Below are positions 1 through 12,783 of a DNA stretch of 64,000 nt, one piece after another. Under the pieces are notes generated by a model that saw only the letters and a program-made list of their open reading frames with translations, was not told where the DNA came from and made no database searches. How positions within the stretch are numbered: position 1 is the stretch's first letter; every line of letters begins with the position of its first letter. This DNA comes from Beroe forskalii. Taxonomy: Eukaryota; Ctenophora; Nuda; Beroida; Beroidae. The DNA lies in NCBI GenBank assembly GCA_011033025.1, contig WFMF01000230.1, positions 186,001-250,000 on the forward strand. The letters run 5' to 3'. Both the position numbers and the translations under genes were made by a program.

Positions 1-950
1 AGTCTCACCTGCTTGTGACAGAGACACGTAGTTACACCTGCTGGTGTCAGAGACACGCAGTCTCACCTGCTGGTGACAGAGACACGTAGTCTCACCTGCT
101 GGTGTCAGAGACACGTAGTCTCACCTGCTGGTGACAGAGGTGACTGCTGGTGTCAGAGACACGTAGTCTCACCTGCTGGTGACAGAGACACGTCTCACCT
201 GCTGGTGACAGAGACACGTAGTCTCACCTGCTGGTGACAGAGACACGTAGTCACCTGCTGGTGTCAGAGACACGTAGTCTCACCTGCTGGTGACAGAGAC
301 ACGTAGTCTCACCTGCTGGTGACAGAGACACGTAGACTTCTCACCTGTTGGTGACAGAGACACGTCTCACCTGCTTGTGGCACAGACACGTAGTCTCACC
401 TGTTGGTGATGCTTGTGACAGAGACACGTAGTCTCACCTGCTTGTGACAGAGACACGTAGTCTCACCTGCTGGTGTCAGAGACACGTAGTCTCACCTGCT
501 GGTGTCAGAGACACGTAGTCTCACCTGCTGGTGACAGAGACACGTAGTCTCACCTGCTGGTGACAGAGACACGTAGTCTCACCTGCTGGTGACAGAGACA
601 CGTCTCACCTGCTGGTGTCAGAGACACGTAGTCTCACCTGCTGGTGTCAGAGACACGTAGTCTCACCCGCTGGTGACAGAGATACGTCTCACCTGCTTGT
701 GACGGAGACACGTAGTCTCACCTGCTTGTGACAGAGACACGTAGTCTCACCTACTTATGACAGAGACACGAAGTCTCACCTGCTGGTGTCAGACACGTAG
801 TCTCACCTGCTGGTGACAGAGACACGTCTCACCTGCTTGTGACAGAGACACGAAGTCTCACCTGCTGGTGTCAGACACGTAGTCTCACCGGCTGGTGACA
901 GAGACACGTAGTCTCACCTGCTCGTGTCAGACACCCCGGGTAGTCTCACT
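1..950. repeat. 29-bp minisatellite array
   Basis: Some thirty tandem copies of a unit of about 29 bp, built around CACCTGCTGGTGACAGAGAC followed by ACGTAGTCT. Copies vary by single bases (TGCTGGTG or TGCTTGTG, GACAGAG or GTCAGAG) and some lack a few bases. The array runs off the left edge. The core CACCTGCTGGTG is itself partly palindromic. There are no unique spacers, so this is not a CRISPR-like array. It probably lies in an upstream intron or the 5' flank of the ASPM gene. Confidence 0.95.
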
Positions 951-1759
951 GATGTTTGAGAGTTGTCTGCGAAACATTGTGATCATAAATGCCGGACCAG
1001 GTATCCTGAAAACATATAATCAGAACGTAAACCAGGACGTATCTCTTATTTCTAATGCCTACATCAGTATATCAGGCCTGGGGTTCGAAGAATCAAGGAT
1101 ACCTGGTCTGGCATACTGGATAACTGGACACTAGTCATCTCAAAAGTTTTTAATCTGTATCAGACAGCAATTTCCAGCTCGAAAACTCAAGAACAATCGC
1201 ATTTCATAAGAAAAATAGCAATTTTTGGACCCATTCTCTCCTGCTTAATCTCCTTTTTAGTCGACCTTATCTCTTCCATTTTGTTTGATATACGTATAGA
1301 ATGCCCATGTAGTGATGTATCTGATTATATCAAATAGTTGTAAGGTTTTAAAATGAGTCTCATGTTGCAGTGAAGTCTGCAAGAGACAAATGTCCGCTTT
1401 TTGTCCCGCAATGTCCCGCTATGTCCCATTTTTGTCCCGTTGCTCACCTATTTTTCCAAACGGGACATTTTTTGGAGCGGGACAAAACGGGACAAAGCGG
1501 GACGTTGGCCCCCCCCCCCCAACAGCTCACTTATAACCCTCCTGTAACGTTTCCTGTGCACTCGGCTGACTCAGCTGTGTGGCTTCATAGGTTTAAGATA
1601 GATCTCTCGCTCTGGCACAATGGGAATGGCCAGGAATCGAATCGTGATTAAAACTCATGAGCATTATATTATTATGTACTACTTTGAAATTAACGTCAAC
1701 TCTGCTACCAATTTTTGACTACTACAATCAGTAAGGGATAACCTGTGTACGTGTTTCAG
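951..1759. other. non-coding stretch with two small inverted repeats
   Basis: No exon could be supported here. At 991-1007 and 1096-1112 there is a 17-bp inverted repeat with one mismatch (GCCGGACCAGGTATCCT against its complement), enclosing about 90 bp; it resembles a tiny foldback element. At 1391-1503 the motif TGTCCCG occurs several times, followed by its complement CGGGACA several times, so this part could fold into a long hairpin. An ORF through it is a by-product of that repetition. Confidence 0.5.
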
Positions 1760-4700
1760 TGAGGAAGGGCAGGAAAAGTGCCGTACCCCCCTCCACAGGA
1801 ACCAGGGTAAAGATGCAGACTTGCAGGGGAAGACTCAGTGGTATGTCGATACATATTAATGGACGTTCATGGTAGTACCTAATACATATAAAATTAACCT
1901 TGGCCCTTGCTGTATTATCGAATAAGTCGGGAAGTTAATATGAGGAATATATAAAATTTATATAAACTACAGTCAAGCCACTGAAATATTGAGGACTTGA
2001 AAGTTCAAATCAACACATATTTTGTATGATTGTTAATGGCTGGAATATCATGGCTGATTATGAATTATGGCTGATTATGAATTATCCTAAACTTAGAACC
2101 AAGTTTTTTCAGCTCTCCCCAGACACCCACTAGCACTGTCGACTGCGAGTAGCATTTTCTTTGACGAGAAGTGGAAGTCGAAGCAGGAACGCAGCTTCAC
2201 GGTATGGCTCAACTTCTACCTGAGCCCACCCCAAGGCTCCCTGACTCCGGAGTACCAGAACAACCGGGAAATTGCAAAGAGTGCAGCCAGGAGGGCCAGG
2301 AAATCAGGTGGGTATGGGTGGTGGGGTGGGAAATAGCAAAGAGTGCAGCCAGGAGGGCAAGGAAATCAGGTGGGTATGGGTGGGGGAGGGAATTAGTAAA
2401 GAGTGCAGCCAGGAGGGCCAGGAAGTCAGGTGGGTATGGGTGGTGGGGTGGGAAATAGCAAAGAGTACAGCCAGGAGGGCAAGGAAATCAGGTGGGTATG
2501 GGTGGTGGGGTGGGAAATAGCAAAGAGTACAGCCAGGAGGGCAAGGAAATCAGGTGGGTATGAGTAGTGGGGTTGAGTGGTGCCCGCTCTCATTGTTGCT
2601 GATTGATTGACTGAATGTTTCCAGTTGCCCCGCCCGATAACGCAAAGAAGCTTGCTAAGATACAGGCAGAGAGGAAGCTGCTTCAAGCAGAAAGGAGAGC
2701 TTGCACCATCTTCCAGGTTAGTCTGCGATTATATATCCTCATTCTGATCCGTATCACCACTTGGTGAATCTGTGTATTCATATCGCCTAAACATTGAGGA
2801 ACTGCGTATGCATATTGATTAGGCATTGTCCATTGATGAATCTAAACAGATATATATCGTGACTAATGCAGTTAACTATAACTATGTCCATTCCAGTCTA
2901 AGGAGGTGACGTTGTTGAAATTAGAACAAGAAATCAACGAAGGTAGATTGAGTGTCCGAAGTGATCGGAAACTTGACGCTGACTTGGGTGAGTGAACACT
3001 TTGCAGTAAATCATCAAGTTATCGTCTGCAGTCATGAGCTACCTATCATAAGGATCTGTGTCAGGACTCGGGCGTTCGCTAATTCTGGTCCGTCAATTGG
3101 CCAAAAGTAATATTTTTCCCTCCCCATTGACCTTTTTGTGAATACAAAAAGGCAAATGAGAGGGTTAGCAGAGATCGTGTTTGGGAAGGTGAGAAATAGG
3201 ATATTTGCATAGCAGGTCCAGATTTGCAATACAACTACTGTAATTTCTGGAAAGTGCCCGGAAAGTCCGAGGAGATATGTCCACAAATTTTTGAGGGAGA
3301 TGTCCACAAATTTGAGGGAGATGTCCTCATATTTGAGGGAGATTTCGTCAACAATGGTACCATCAAGCGGAGTCGCGTAGCAACCTTAATTGCGCGTGCA
3401 ATTGCGCGATTTCACTCCGCAAGATTAGGATGGATGTTAATATCGAGCAGTTTTGTGCGCGGCGCTGCGGCTCAACATCATGCGTGGCGCGCTCAAGTTA
3501 AGCTTTAGTTAGCCGATCAAATTTTTAGCGAAAATTTAAGCGCCGAGTCAACACTTTACCAATGTTTGAAATTCGAACAATTTTGAACAATTTATGGTGG
3601 AAAAACAAATTACTGTATCATGAAATTGCGTATCATGAAATTGAATCATCAATGCTAGTTGCTCCAAGTTCAACCGTGAAAACCATGGCAAACTACTTAA
3701 CTACGGAGTTTCTGAAATAGATAACTTCGCGATCAAGTAATTCAATTGCGTTGTTTAAAAGCTCATCAACGTGGATCGAAGCTGCCTACGTCCCACATGC
3801 ATTATATAGAATTGCACGTTTCTATTAATATCTTCTTCAAGCTCGGGGGAGGGAAATTAAGCGCCCGCAGATGGGTAACGGGCGCAATTCTTGTTGAACA
3901 ACCTTATGAATATTTAAACCCAGGAAAAAGTTTGTAATTATTAACTCCTTCAGGTCTGAAGGGTCAGCTGATTGACATGTTGCTGTGTTACAACCCCGTG
4001 TGGCTGAGGCTTGGCTTGGAGGTTCTGTATGAGGAAGTGCTGCCTCTATCCGATCACAGAGTAAGTGTTTCACTGTTTCACTCGTCATTGTATCCGGAGG
4101 AGGGGTCTGCTTGAAAATTTTATTTCTACTATGTAAATCGGAGGAGAGACAGGCTTTCACTTCCTTAATTCAAGACTGAGAATCTGGAACATGCCAATTT
4201 ACGGTGACAGATGATATGACGGCATTGCTTCTCCGCAGGACCAAGTGGGTATCGTGTCCTTCCTGAACACCCGGCTGGTCAACAACCCGATGATTGCCCA
4301 GAAATACGCTCACCCCACAGTCCCCGGGTCCTATGGGGCTGGGTATGAGCAGGAACTCAGGAGGTTCACTCTCAAGAAGGTGAGGGAAGCTAAATGCGCT
4401 AAAATGTGCTGTCTGATTGAATTGTTCTGCAAATGTTACATTGCTCTGCGCATCTGGAACCGACCCAGTATTCCTTTCACTAACAATGTCCCTTAGTTAC
4501 TCATATCACTTATCTCACCTATCCACTCCTTAGTTCCTGATGCTAGTCTTGTTGCTGGACACCGCAAAGTCCGCCAAACTCCTTGAGTACGACCCTTGCT
4601 TGTTCTGTCTGAAATCACCTCACAAGACCAGCAGATCCATCCTCATTTCATTCTCTAATGCCTTCTTGAGTGGTGAAGGAGACATTACTAAACATCTCAA

Positions 4701-7700
4701 CTACATCGGGTGGGTATGCGCTAAGTACGGATAATTCTAGCACTGAATCGACCTGAATATCGTATGAGCCATTCGATGACCAACAGAACTCAAAACAAAG
4801 AGCCTTTTCTCTTTTTCTCTTTTTGTAAATATTGTGGTAAACTAATCCTCACTTCAACCCAATAAATTTAACCTTTAAACTTTCCCTGTTTAGGTACACC
4901 GTGAAGCACGAGCAGAAAGTAATAGAGGAGGTGGATTACACCGTGAAGCAGATCCAGACAGAGCTCCGGGACGGAACCCGCCTCACCCGCGTCACGGAGA
5001 TAATAACGGAGACCAGTCTCACGGACAAGCTCCGAGTTCCGGCCGTCAGCCGCCTCCAGAAGCTACACAACGTGGGACTGATGCTCAACAAGCTGACGGA
5101 GGAAGGCGTTACCCTGGACAACGAACCGGGCGGTCCCATCGTCAGTAAGTCGGTTGTGGACGGCAACCAGAACCTGACACTTGCTCTCATCTGGCGGATG
5201 ATCTACCAGTATTCCATTACCAGGATCCTGTCTGTCAACCAACTGAAAACTGAGAACAACATCCTCAAAGACATCCTATCTCGGAGGAAGCAGGTCCGAT
5301 CCACCAATGACGAGGAGGAAGAGGACTATGTGCTGGGTCTGCCCTTCCGCCGGCTGTCCATTGACGAGCGGGGCTTCTTCCGCAGCGAGGAGTTGAGCGC
5401 CCTCCTGGACTGGTGTAAGATCGTGTGTAGCTACTACGATGTGCCAGTGGATAACTTCACCGTGTCCTTCTCAGATGGCAGGGTCCTGTGTCTCCTGGTC
5501 CACCACTACCACCCGGACCTCATCCCCTTCCAGAAGATCAGGATGCAGACCTCGCTCTCCCACCAACTCATGGAGCTGAACACGTCACGTGACTACCTCT
5601 CAGACTCCCTGCTCAACCCGGACCAGCACGCAGACAACGAGAAGGAGAACTTCAAGCTGCTAGCTGATGCCATGAAGGGACTCAACGAGGTGCCCAACAT
5701 GATATTCTCCCAGGATATGGTGGGCACTATCCCGGATGAAAGAGTTGTGATCACATTTGTGGCGTACCTTTGTGCTGCCCTCGTTGATATATCCCAGGAT
5801 TTCAGGGCAGCCCAGAAGATACAGCGGGTCTGGAGGCGATACCAGTTTGTTCAGAGATTCAACGATATGAGAGGTATAAGGGCTATAGTCATAAGAATAC
5901 AAGCTCTGGCGAGGGTCAGGGTCGCTCGTAAGAAGCTGGAGATGCTCAAAGAAAACAGAGAAGCTATCATGGCCTCAAAACGTGACTTTGCTGCAAGGAA
6001 GATCCAGTTCAACTGGAGGACGCTCAAAGTCATGGTGGCGGCGCGTCAAGAATTCCTGAAGAAGAGGGCTGCTGCTGTCACGATACAGAAGTTCTACAAG
6101 GCTATTCTAGAGGAACGGTGGCAAGACAGGATATCTGCCGCAAAGAAGATCCAGAAAACCTGGCGTGGTTTCAGGGCAAGGCGTAATTATGAAAATCTTA
6201 GGAGGTCTGCTGTGAAAATCCAATCTTTCTACAGGATGTACAAGGCTCGCTCAAAGTTCGTACGACAAAGAACAGCAGCGATCAAGATTTGCCAAATTTG
6301 GAGATCTTATGTTGAAATGAAAGAAACGAGGACTGACTTTGTCAGTAAAGTTAGAGCTGCAGTATGTATCCAGAAGTATTTAAAGGGTTATCAAGCGAGG
6401 AAAAAGGCCAAACACATCAAGGCAGCTATTCAGATACAAAGCCTATATCGGAGATACAAAGCAAAGTTGGTGACAGAAGAGCTGAGATGTCAACGTGAGA
6501 CTTTAGCACAGCAAATCAAATCTTGTATCATGGTCCAATCACTGATCAAAGGATTCATTGTAAGACAAGATATTTACCTTTTCGCACAAGCAGCAGTAAC
6601 AATCCAACAGCACTTCAGGTCTTACATCAAGATGAAAAAATGTAGGTCTGAGTTCTTGCACTTGAGAAGTCAAGTCGTAACTTTGCAGAGTTGCATGAGG
6701 GGATATCTTGTCCGAAAGGAAGTACGTAAGCAGAATGCAGCTGCGACGAAGATTCAAGCAGTGTTTAGGGGATATATGACTAGATCGGATCTTGACTTGC
6801 AACATGCATCTGCGCTGATGATCCAAGCAGCTTACCTGGGCTTCTCCCTGATGAAATATGACAGACTTCAGTTCCAAATGAAGCGTGAAGCGTGCATTCT
6901 CATCCAGAGCTGCTACAGGGGGTATCTTGTCAGGAAAGATCTAGCCACCAAAGCTGAAGCTGCTGTTACCATTCAGAAAATGTTTCGTGGACACCAGGTA
7001 AGGTGTGATTTGAACAGACAACATGAAAGCGCCAGAACGATCCAAGCCCGATTCCTCTTATTCCTTCTCATGAAATCAGAGAGGTCTGCCTTCGAAGCCA
7101 AGAGGAATGCTTGTATTCGTATACAGTCCTACTGGAGAATGTGCCTGGTCCTGCGTAATCAAACTCAACTAAACTCGGCTGCTTTAAGAGTGCAGAGACA
7201 GTGGCGAATGTATCAGTGTCGCTCCCAGTATCTCAATCTCAGGGACTCTGCCCTGTTCATTCAGAGGAACTGGAGGAATCAGAGGTTCCGGAAGACCGCT
7301 CAGGAACAGAAGGAAAGGTTACTGAGGAGCATCCTCATGATACAGACCAGGTACCGGGGCAGGACCTCCAGAGACACTCTCACGAAGCAACAGAGTCGAG
7401 CCACCCTGATCCAGTCAGTGTTCAGAGGTTACTTGGTTCGGAAGCAAGTGTCCCATATGAATAGCCAGGCTGCACTCATCCAATCCTGCTACCGAGGTCA
7501 CAAGGAAACTGAAGTGTGTAGAGCCAAGTTCCAGCTGCTAAGACGCAGTGCTGTGGTTATTCAGTCCTACATAAGAGGTCTGATTGTAAGAAAGCAGGTA
7601 GCTCAGGCGAATTGTGCAGCAACTGAAATACAAAGACACATCCGCGGGTATCTTGTGAGGAAAGTAGTTTCTCGTATGCATGCCTGTGCGTCTCAGATAC

Positions 7701-8541
7701 AGAGTTTCTTCCGGAGTTACCAAGAGATGCAGGTACTCCGAGCTAACTTCCTCGCTATTAAGGAGTCCGCTACCACCATACAATCCCATGTCAGATCCTT
7801 CCTAGTGCGGAGCAGGATAGCCCGTGCTAACCAGGCTGCCACTACAATACAAGCACAATACAAACGACACTGTGCTCAGAGGAGCTACTTGAGACTACGA
7901 GGGGCTGCAGTTATCCTTCAGACCCAGGTTAGAGCCTGGCTAGCAGGGAAGAGAGTACGGGAGCACTACTCCGCCGTCAGGGAATCAGTAGTCCGGGTCC
8001 AGGCTGCCTTCCGAGGCTACCAAGTCAGGAAACTCCTCCACCTCCAGAGTGGGGCTGCTGCTAAGATCCAGGCTACATGGAGGATGTATTTCACTAGGAG
8101 TAGGTATCTTAAGCAGCGGGAGGCATGTGTGCTGGTACAAGCTACCTGGAGAATGCACCGGGAGAGACAGGTCTACCTGAACCTGCATGCGCAGGCCACC
8201 AAGATACAGGCCTGGTATAGGATGTGTCGGAAGAGGGCCCTCTACAGGAATAAGATCTGGGCGCTGAGAGAACTGGAGAGGATAAGATGTGAAATCATGG
8301 CTAAAACGTCATTCTCAGAGGTAAGCTGATCCCTATGCTATTAGCTATTATTAAAAGAGTAAAAGGAAACCTAATGGCTATTGCTTTTAATTATTCTTTC
8401 AAACTCTGTACTGTAGGTAAACAAAAGCAAGCAATTTAAACTTTTAAAGTTTTAAATAGGAGTTGTACTACTTCTCTAGCCTCTCAATCCATATCATTTC
8501 AGGTGGAAGTCATTGCTCGACTTTTGGAGAGAATCGAGTGA
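1760..8541 (+). CDS. ASPM: ASPM (abnormal spindle) homologue, 3' part of gene
   Basis: Microtubule minus-end and spindle-pole protein of mitosis. Exons read by eye: 1760-1840, 2113-2307, 2625-2716, 2897-2987, 3954-4060, 4239-4379, 4534-4709, 4894-8320 and probably 8503-8541 (stop TGA). All phases agree. The second exon encodes FDEKWKSKQERSFTVWLNFY, the ASPM-typical block before the calponin-homology (CH) region. Exons 4239-4709 give a first CH-like domain. The big exon starts with a second CH domain (EELSALLDWCK to FVAYLCAAL, about 5390-5790), then about 33 IQ-type motifs (IQxxxRG) up to 8230. IQ motifs bind calmodulin or light chains. The N-terminal ASH part lies outside the window. After the IQ array only a short tail (ending RLLERIE) is seen, whereas vertebrate ASPM has several hundred more residues. 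Candidate poly(A) signals AATAAA lie at 9017, 9065 and 9132. Family is certain; the last exon is tentative. Confidence 0.95.
2274..2582 (+). repeat. 62-bp tandem repeat spanning an ASPM splice donor
   Basis: Five tandem copies of a roughly 62-bp unit starting at 2274, 2336, 2396, 2458 and 2520. Each contains the end of the coding exon (encoding KSAARRARKS) and the donor CAG|GTGGGT. The first copy is the real exon end at 2307. The other four place equivalent donors at about 2370, 2430, 2492 and 2554. Reading through from copy 1 into copy 2 meets an in-frame TAG, so only the first donor keeps the frame. Confidence 0.93.
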
Positions 8542-9697
8542 TCTGTGTGTTTGAGACCTATAATTCCTCGTCAATGCTTAGGAATTTTTATGTGACTGAT
8601 GAATATCAACTGAAAAAAGCGACGACTCAACTCATTATACAGTACGCATGTTTATTGAAGTGAATAGTCGAACTATTGAATGTAGCGGAGTACGATTGTA
8701 CAAAAACTAAGAATTTGTTTCCATTCATGATATTTAAACCGGTTACTGGACGGTGTTACAAGAATATTAATTTTACGGTATTAGTTTCTTTTTACGAATC
8801 AATACTACAGAGAAAAGTGTAGACTACTCAATTGTCAACTCGATTGGTTTACTGTGGTTATTTTGGCCTACCCAACCTGCTGCTACTATCTTTATGAATA
8901 ATATGAAGTTATTTTTCTTTATATTACGATTTGTGCTTTCAATTTTCTGGAACTTCCGACGCCTTCTTTTTCTCGAGGATTCAGGAGCTTTTATAGACTT
9001 GTTTTTAATAATAACGAATAAATTCAGAATTTGTTTAATGAGGTTTTATTGGTGGAAGTGGAAAAATAAATTTGATTATGATGAAAATCCTTGATGGATG
9101 ATGATACCTAATTTATCGGGAGTATTTTGCTAATAAAAGTATTATATTAAATAAGTTTTCTTGATTGCTTCTTAATTAATCGCCATGATACTGATAGAAT
9201 TTTGTATTTTGATTATTAAAACATTCATCTATCAGGTACATAGTCATGGCAATGGTATTTCGTATTTAATGTTTATTGTAAATAATAGCAATCAAAAGAA
9301 AATAATAATCTGTAAATTTATTGTTTTATTCCAGATTTCATCGAATTATAATGACAATTTTCAACAGCATACGTATTTAAAATGAAATTATATGTACACC
9401 CCAATTAAACCATTTAATTATTTTCTCAAGTACTATAACATGATGAAAGATAATATGTAGTTGAATCTAAATTCACATGAATGTTGAAATCGCCCAAATT
9501 CAATTAAGAAATTTAAATACGGGACATTTCCCTTCATTGATTAAAAAAGTTGACGTGAAAATTTCTTGTAACTTTCATGGTCATCAGCATAACTTATTAT
9601 CAACCAATCATCACTCATTCCCAACTTTATTTCTAGGAGTCCATGGTTGTAGCTGTTGTCTCAGCACCACTTTCCTCCATTATTCCCTCTTCCTCTG
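8542..9697. other. ASPM 3' flank, no other gene seen
   Basis: Very AT-rich sequence with three AATAAA signals (9017, 9065, 9132) that could end the ASPM transcript. Short ORFs here lack coding character or splice support. I looked for further ASPM C-terminal exons and for the missing last exon of the neighbouring MICU gene on the other strand, and found neither. Confidence 0.5.
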
Positions 9698-10123
9698 ATG
9701 ATCGACACACCTCACGAAGGCTCTCCACGGGTCTTTGGAAGCCAGGACTCCAACTGTTCCCAGTGTTCTCCGCCTATCTTTAACCACCTGAACGCGGGTG
9801 AGTTATCATAACCCGAGAATAACACCCACACTCGTTTTTAATGGGCTGGTGTCAGTCTGAAATCTTAAAATGTGTCTTGTGGTTTCACTTTTTGGAAAAG
9901 TGAAAAAAATTGAGACCGTATTCAATCATTAAGATTATGAAGCATTACTTTAGCACAGAATTTTATGCCAATTTTGGTCAGATTCACTCCGTACCTAAAC
10001 AGTGCCCTTTTTCCAGTTAATCTCAGAAGGAGAGAAGAGTCGCAAATTATCGACAGGGCCACTCGAGATGAAGAACAATACAACTATGAGTGGAACAATA
10101 CTATTTCTGCCTACCAGGTTTAG
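9698..10123 (+). CDS. possible two-exon small protein (unrecognised)
   Basis: An open frame starts at ATG 9698 and runs to 9797, followed by a good donor (G|GTGAGT). The acceptor TTTTTCCAG at 10016 joins in phase to 10017-10123, ending in TAG. The product would be about 68 residues: a serine/cysteine-containing first half, then a charged polar second half (VNLRRREESQ, RATRDEEQYNYEWNN). The style is like small ciliary or axonemal proteins, but I recognise no family. The frame is open upstream to a possible acceptor at 9664, so this may be only the end of a larger gene. It converges on MICU paralogue A, whose stop is about 210 bp away; AT-rich sequence at 10130-10160 carries poly(A)-like signals on the minus strand. 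Confidence 0.3.
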
Positions 10124-10331
10124 TTAGAATTTTATTAATTTTGGGATTTTATTTATTTTCCAGTTCTCAATGGCCTAGCTCGAGGGATGTATCCGGTTCA
10201 GACCCGCATGGAACAGCCCGTAGTGCGAGGGTCTAGACCAATATCAAATATGAACCAGATCAGATTAATTAATAGACACCAATGAAAATTTGAGAGGTGC
10301 ATCTCGGGTAACTGGTGCGCGATCTAATGCT

Positions 10332-12783
10332 CTATTTTACACCCACCTTTATAAACTCCGAATGACTGAGTTTACCGTCGTTATTTTCGTCAAATATCTT
10401 GAACGTCAGATCGACCATCACATCATCGAGTTCGTGTCCCGTTGCCACCCTGACGGCCCGTTTAAACTCCTCCCTGGACACAGCCTCCTTAGCAATCTCA
10501 TACATTCTGAGCGCTACCTCTAGGTCCTGGATGCTGTTGAGAAGGTGCATGTATTGGGAGTATTGCTGGAATGTCACCCTCCCTTCCTCCCCTCCTCCAG
10601 CTCTCTCAGAAACTCTGTCTAGGTACTTCCTCTTCTCTCTGTTCCCCAGGGATGTCCGGGAGAGGAGAATGTCTGTGAACTCTGTCTCTGATATCTCCCT
10701 GCTTCCTCCTCCTCCTCCTCCTCTTCCCCCTCCTCCTTTAGATACCCACTCAAACTCACTCTGCAGACACTCGTTTTGCAGACCGTCAATAAAGTTCACG
10801 AAGTCAAGGTACGATATCATTCGGTCTCCCTCGATTCCGAAGAAGTGTGTTTTCATGGATGAGTTGACTGAGCCAGCGTGCACACCGGCACTTTTGGAGT
10901 AAACTGCTTCCAGGGTCTCAAATTCCGTACGATCCAGTTGCAGGTTGCCATCCGTGTCGATGATTTTGAAGGCGTTCAAGAACATGTGTTTCGGCGTACT
11001 GAAAATGGGCTTGTAAAAATGCTGATTACTTTGATTCTAATTCAATAAGTTGACGTTGGAAATTGGAAAATCCCTTGATGGCAGATCTTTTAATCGATAG
11101 AAAGGCGGTGAAATGCATTCCCTTACTATACTAACTTTATCAAGGACACGAGGAAGAGGTAGTCTGGGTAGGTGATGATGGCGTTGTCACCGAGACTCCT
11201 AACAAATCCCAGGCCTCTGGTTGAGTGGTGGGGTGTGGAGTTGATGATGTCATCGAATTCCTCTTCCCTCAACTCCCTGTACTCAGCCATGTTCTCATTC
11301 CTCCTCTTGTGAACTGTAATAGAGAAATCGTACAGTTAGACGTTGTAGATTTGGATTGTGTCGAGCTAAGTGCATATTTCGCGTGTTACATAATGGGGGG
11401 GGGGGTCTCATTTGACATAAAAGTTTGTGAGTTGTCCAATTTTTCTTCTGCCCATTCTTATTCCATCGAAATTCCATGTAAATTATGCTGAGAACTTGCA
11501 GCACTCTGTTGATCCTTATGTGATCATTGGTCGAAATAGTTGAATTTTTGTTGCCCAAAATTGTATGAAAAGAATTGATACCAGTTAAATTTGAATCAAA
11601 TTCATGCAGAATTCGGCTAAAATTCCTGGATACCAGCACCATGAATACCTAAGTATTTTAGAAGTTATAAGACATTAACACCTATAGGCGGTCTTTTTCT
11701 TTAAACTTTTAAACTCCGGGCCTTGCAGTATACATTATTCAAAGCTGTATAAATGCTGTTCAGTTGGTAGCGTTAGCATGAACGAAATATGAAAATCGGC
11801 AACTTTTAGGTTTAATTTCAAGTCTCACATGAAGCCAAAGCTGAAATCTTGAACGTGGTCTAGTGTTATATTGAAACTTTTAAATATACCATGTATTCAG
11901 GGATGTGCTGTGTATTTATGTACAGTTACATAAAATGTCTAGATTACATACCCTGTGAAATTACTACTGCACCTGCGTTGAAAAAGTCGTGTGTGGTCAT
12001 GAATATTTCGCCATTGTAGCTGAGCGATGCGAAGGAGCAGAAGTATCTGTACATCTTCGTATTCTTGTACTGCGTACTTCTTTCCTGTGTGGTGGGTATT
12101 GTGTTAATGTGGTGGTTTAAGAACACATACAGGTAGCAATGTATGCAGGAGCTTCTCAGCATCAATGAGGTTTCGTCTGTTTGATGACATAAAAAGTAAT
12201 ACATCGATTCATTCTAGTCCATAACTCCTCAAAACTGCAAAAGGTTTTGCAGTGACACGGGTAAGCTTTAGGTAGCTGCCTATAGTATTCCGCGACGCAG
12301 TATACCCAACTTACCATATTGTCTGTGTGATGATCCTCATCTTTCTCGTGGAACTCACCACTCTCCTCACCACTATCCTCACCTCTCCCCTCCTCATTTT
12401 CCTCGGTAGATGGTGAGGAGACTGCCACACCCAATGCACTGCCTCCTGCCAACAACCACACCGCCTTCCTCGTATCCCTGGCATTAAAATGTAATTAGAT
12501 CTTAACATAATATTGTGATGACTGAATGCTCATCATAATATGACGATTGAGTGCTGATAATGTGACGAATGAATGCTGGAAAGTGGAATTGTACCAAAAA
12601 ATGGCTGATTCAAAATTATTTTTCAAAATTATCGTACCTCCGTTCTTGCTGGTTGTATTTCCACTCCTTGATTCTTGGTTTTCTGTCCGCATTATCTTCT
12701 CGTGTTGTCCCTGAGCAGCTTCTTGTCCAGCATTTCAGTAAGTCCTTTCCTTGTGAGTGTCTGGTGCAAACCCTCCGGAACAT
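10332..12783 (-). CDS. MICU2/3-like mitochondrial calcium uptake protein, paralogue A
   Basis: EF-hand regulator of the mitochondrial calcium uniporter, expected in the intermembrane space. Exons (minus strand): 12783-12638, 12477-12315, 12084-11973, 11313-11136, 10998-10347; all phases agree, giving 417 codons before a donor-like GTGGGT. Reading through adds VGVK and a stop at 10332 (421 aa). The N-terminus MFRRVCTRH is basic, like a mitochondrial presequence. A hydrophobic segment (AVWLLAGGSALGVAV) is followed by an acidic stretch. EF loop 1 (DTDGNLQLDRTE) and the last EF loop (DENNDGKLSHSE) keep all ligand positions; the central one is degenerate. A glycine-rich insertion follows SKG near 10690-10740. 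The usual C-terminal helix with its cysteine, present in paralogue B, is not found. Which MICU subtype it is cannot be settled by eye. Confidence 0.92.

Noticed and set aside
1..950. CRISPR-like array
   Set aside because: Units abut each other with no unique spacers, and the context is eukaryotic; the same holds for the 22-, 19- and 21-bp arrays.
10399..10902. 167-aa plus-strand ORF
   Set aside because: Antisense shadow of the main MICU paralogue A exon, whose EF-hand motifs and splice phases are clear.
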